Below, piece by piece: positions 63,453 through 64,000 of a stretch of 64,000 nt of DNA. Positions within the stretch are counted from its first letter, which is position 1, and each line of letters opens with the position of its first letter. Both the position numbers and the translations under genes were made by a program. Origin of the DNA: Ichthyophis bannanicus. Lineage: Eukaryota > Chordata > Amphibia > Gymnophiona > Ichthyophiidae. The notes under the pieces are model-generated. The model saw only the letters and a list, made by a program, of their open reading frames with translations. It did not search any database and was not told where the DNA came from. Where the stretch lies: positions 54,472,955-54,536,954 of the forward strand of contig CM066032.1 in the NCBI GenBank assembly GCA_033557465.1. The letters run 5' to 3'.

Positions 63453-64000
63453 AGAGATAGAAACATAGAAACATAGAAATATGACGACAGAAAAAGACCA
63501 CATGGCCTATCAAGTCTGTCCTTCCATAACAACTACAACAGTCCACTTTTTGCCTTTAGAGATCCTCTGTGTTGGTCCCATGCTTTCTTGAATTCAGTTA
63601 CTGTCCTCATCTCTACCACCTCCACTGGGAGACTATTCCACGGATCCACTACTCTTTCCGTAAAGAAATATTTCCGCATATCACTCCTGAATCTATCTCC
63701 CTTCACCCTCATCCCATGTCCCCTCGTAGCAGAACTTGCTTTCAATTGAAAGAGGCTCTCTCCCTGAACATTTATGCCACGGAGGTATTTAAACATCTCA
63801 ATCATATCACCTCTATCCCGCCTTTCCTCTAAGGTGTACATATTAAGATCCTTAAGTCTGTCCTCATATGCTTTATAATGAAGCCCATTAATCATTTTGG
63901 TATCAACCCTCTGCACCGACTCCATCCTGTTCACATCCTTTTGAAGGTGCGGTCTCCAGAATTGCACACCATACTCCAAATGAGGTCGCACCAAAGACTT
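63453..64000 (-). mobile_element. CR1-A LINE 3' part, continuing past the window edge
   Basis: It has a left tail of ATAGAAACATAGAAACATAG (TTTCTATG repeats on the minus strand). The ORF2 C-terminal frame (63994-63533) reads LEYGVQFWRPHLQKDVNRME and FFTERVVDPWNSLPVEVVEM and is open to the window edge. It is very similar to the copies at 21662 and 9122, so this family was recently active. Confidence 0.9.

Overview
This window looks like intergenic DNA from a large, repeat-rich vertebrate genome. The mix of CR1, L2, RTE/BovB-like and L1/Tx1-like LINEs, a Penelope-like trace, a Gmr1-like Ty3/Gypsy element with a SCAN-type gag, and many PIF/Harbinger-like and hAT-like DNA transposons would suit an amphibian (perhaps a caecilian). 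That assignment is inference from repeat style, not from a marker gene. I find no host protein-coding gene, no functional rRNA or tRNA gene, and no CRISPR array. Almost every base belongs to nested transposable elements, and many boundaries are fixed by target-site duplications (TSDs) read directly.

Layout. 1-812: AT-rich Penelope-like 3' region ending in a degenerate hammerhead-like motif. 813-18066: a Harbinger-like element (TIRs of the type GGGGYATGTTTACTAA) split by a hAT (2483-6655, 8-bp TSD CCCACAGG) and a CR1-B LINE (7350-16812, TSD TACAAA). That LINE is itself split by a 3.3-kb CR1-A LINE (9054-12385, TSD GTAAAC) and a second Harbinger copy (12432-16457, TSD TAG). 18067-31702: a CR1-A LINE split by a hAT (20502-31396), which holds another CR1-A (21587-29361, TSD AGATAG), which holds a young LTR retrotransposon (21973-28644, TSD ATAT). 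31703-45900: CR1, L2 and L1/Tx1 fragments, a third Harbinger (34106-36858, TSD TAA) and two more hATs (36879-about 39010; 40863-43619). 45943-47280: a solo LTR (TSD ACAC) inside a SINE. 48093-58185: a Harbinger-like element with roughly 400-bp TIRs, packed with SINE, L2, CR1 and RTE insertions. 58265-64000: L2 and CR1 pieces, including an L2 with a 416-codon RT frame.

Most notable. (1) The U3 of the LTR retrotransposon carries a reading frame that opens at the first base of the LTR and is in frame with the end of pol. A second, diverged LTR family (the solo LTR) has a colinear homologous frame ending in the same MDC-x2-C motif. This points to a conserved LTR-encoded protein domain. (2) The same element encodes gag (SCAN-like), protease and integrase with no reverse transcriptase, yet its LTRs are nearly identical. 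(3) Four hAT-like elements share one plan: a long foldback hairpin next to one terminus, then a G-rich minisatellite, then an AT-rich tail. The hairpin arms differ between some members. (4) The Harbinger-like elements carry numerous tRNA-like modules, six of them in one 4-kb copy.
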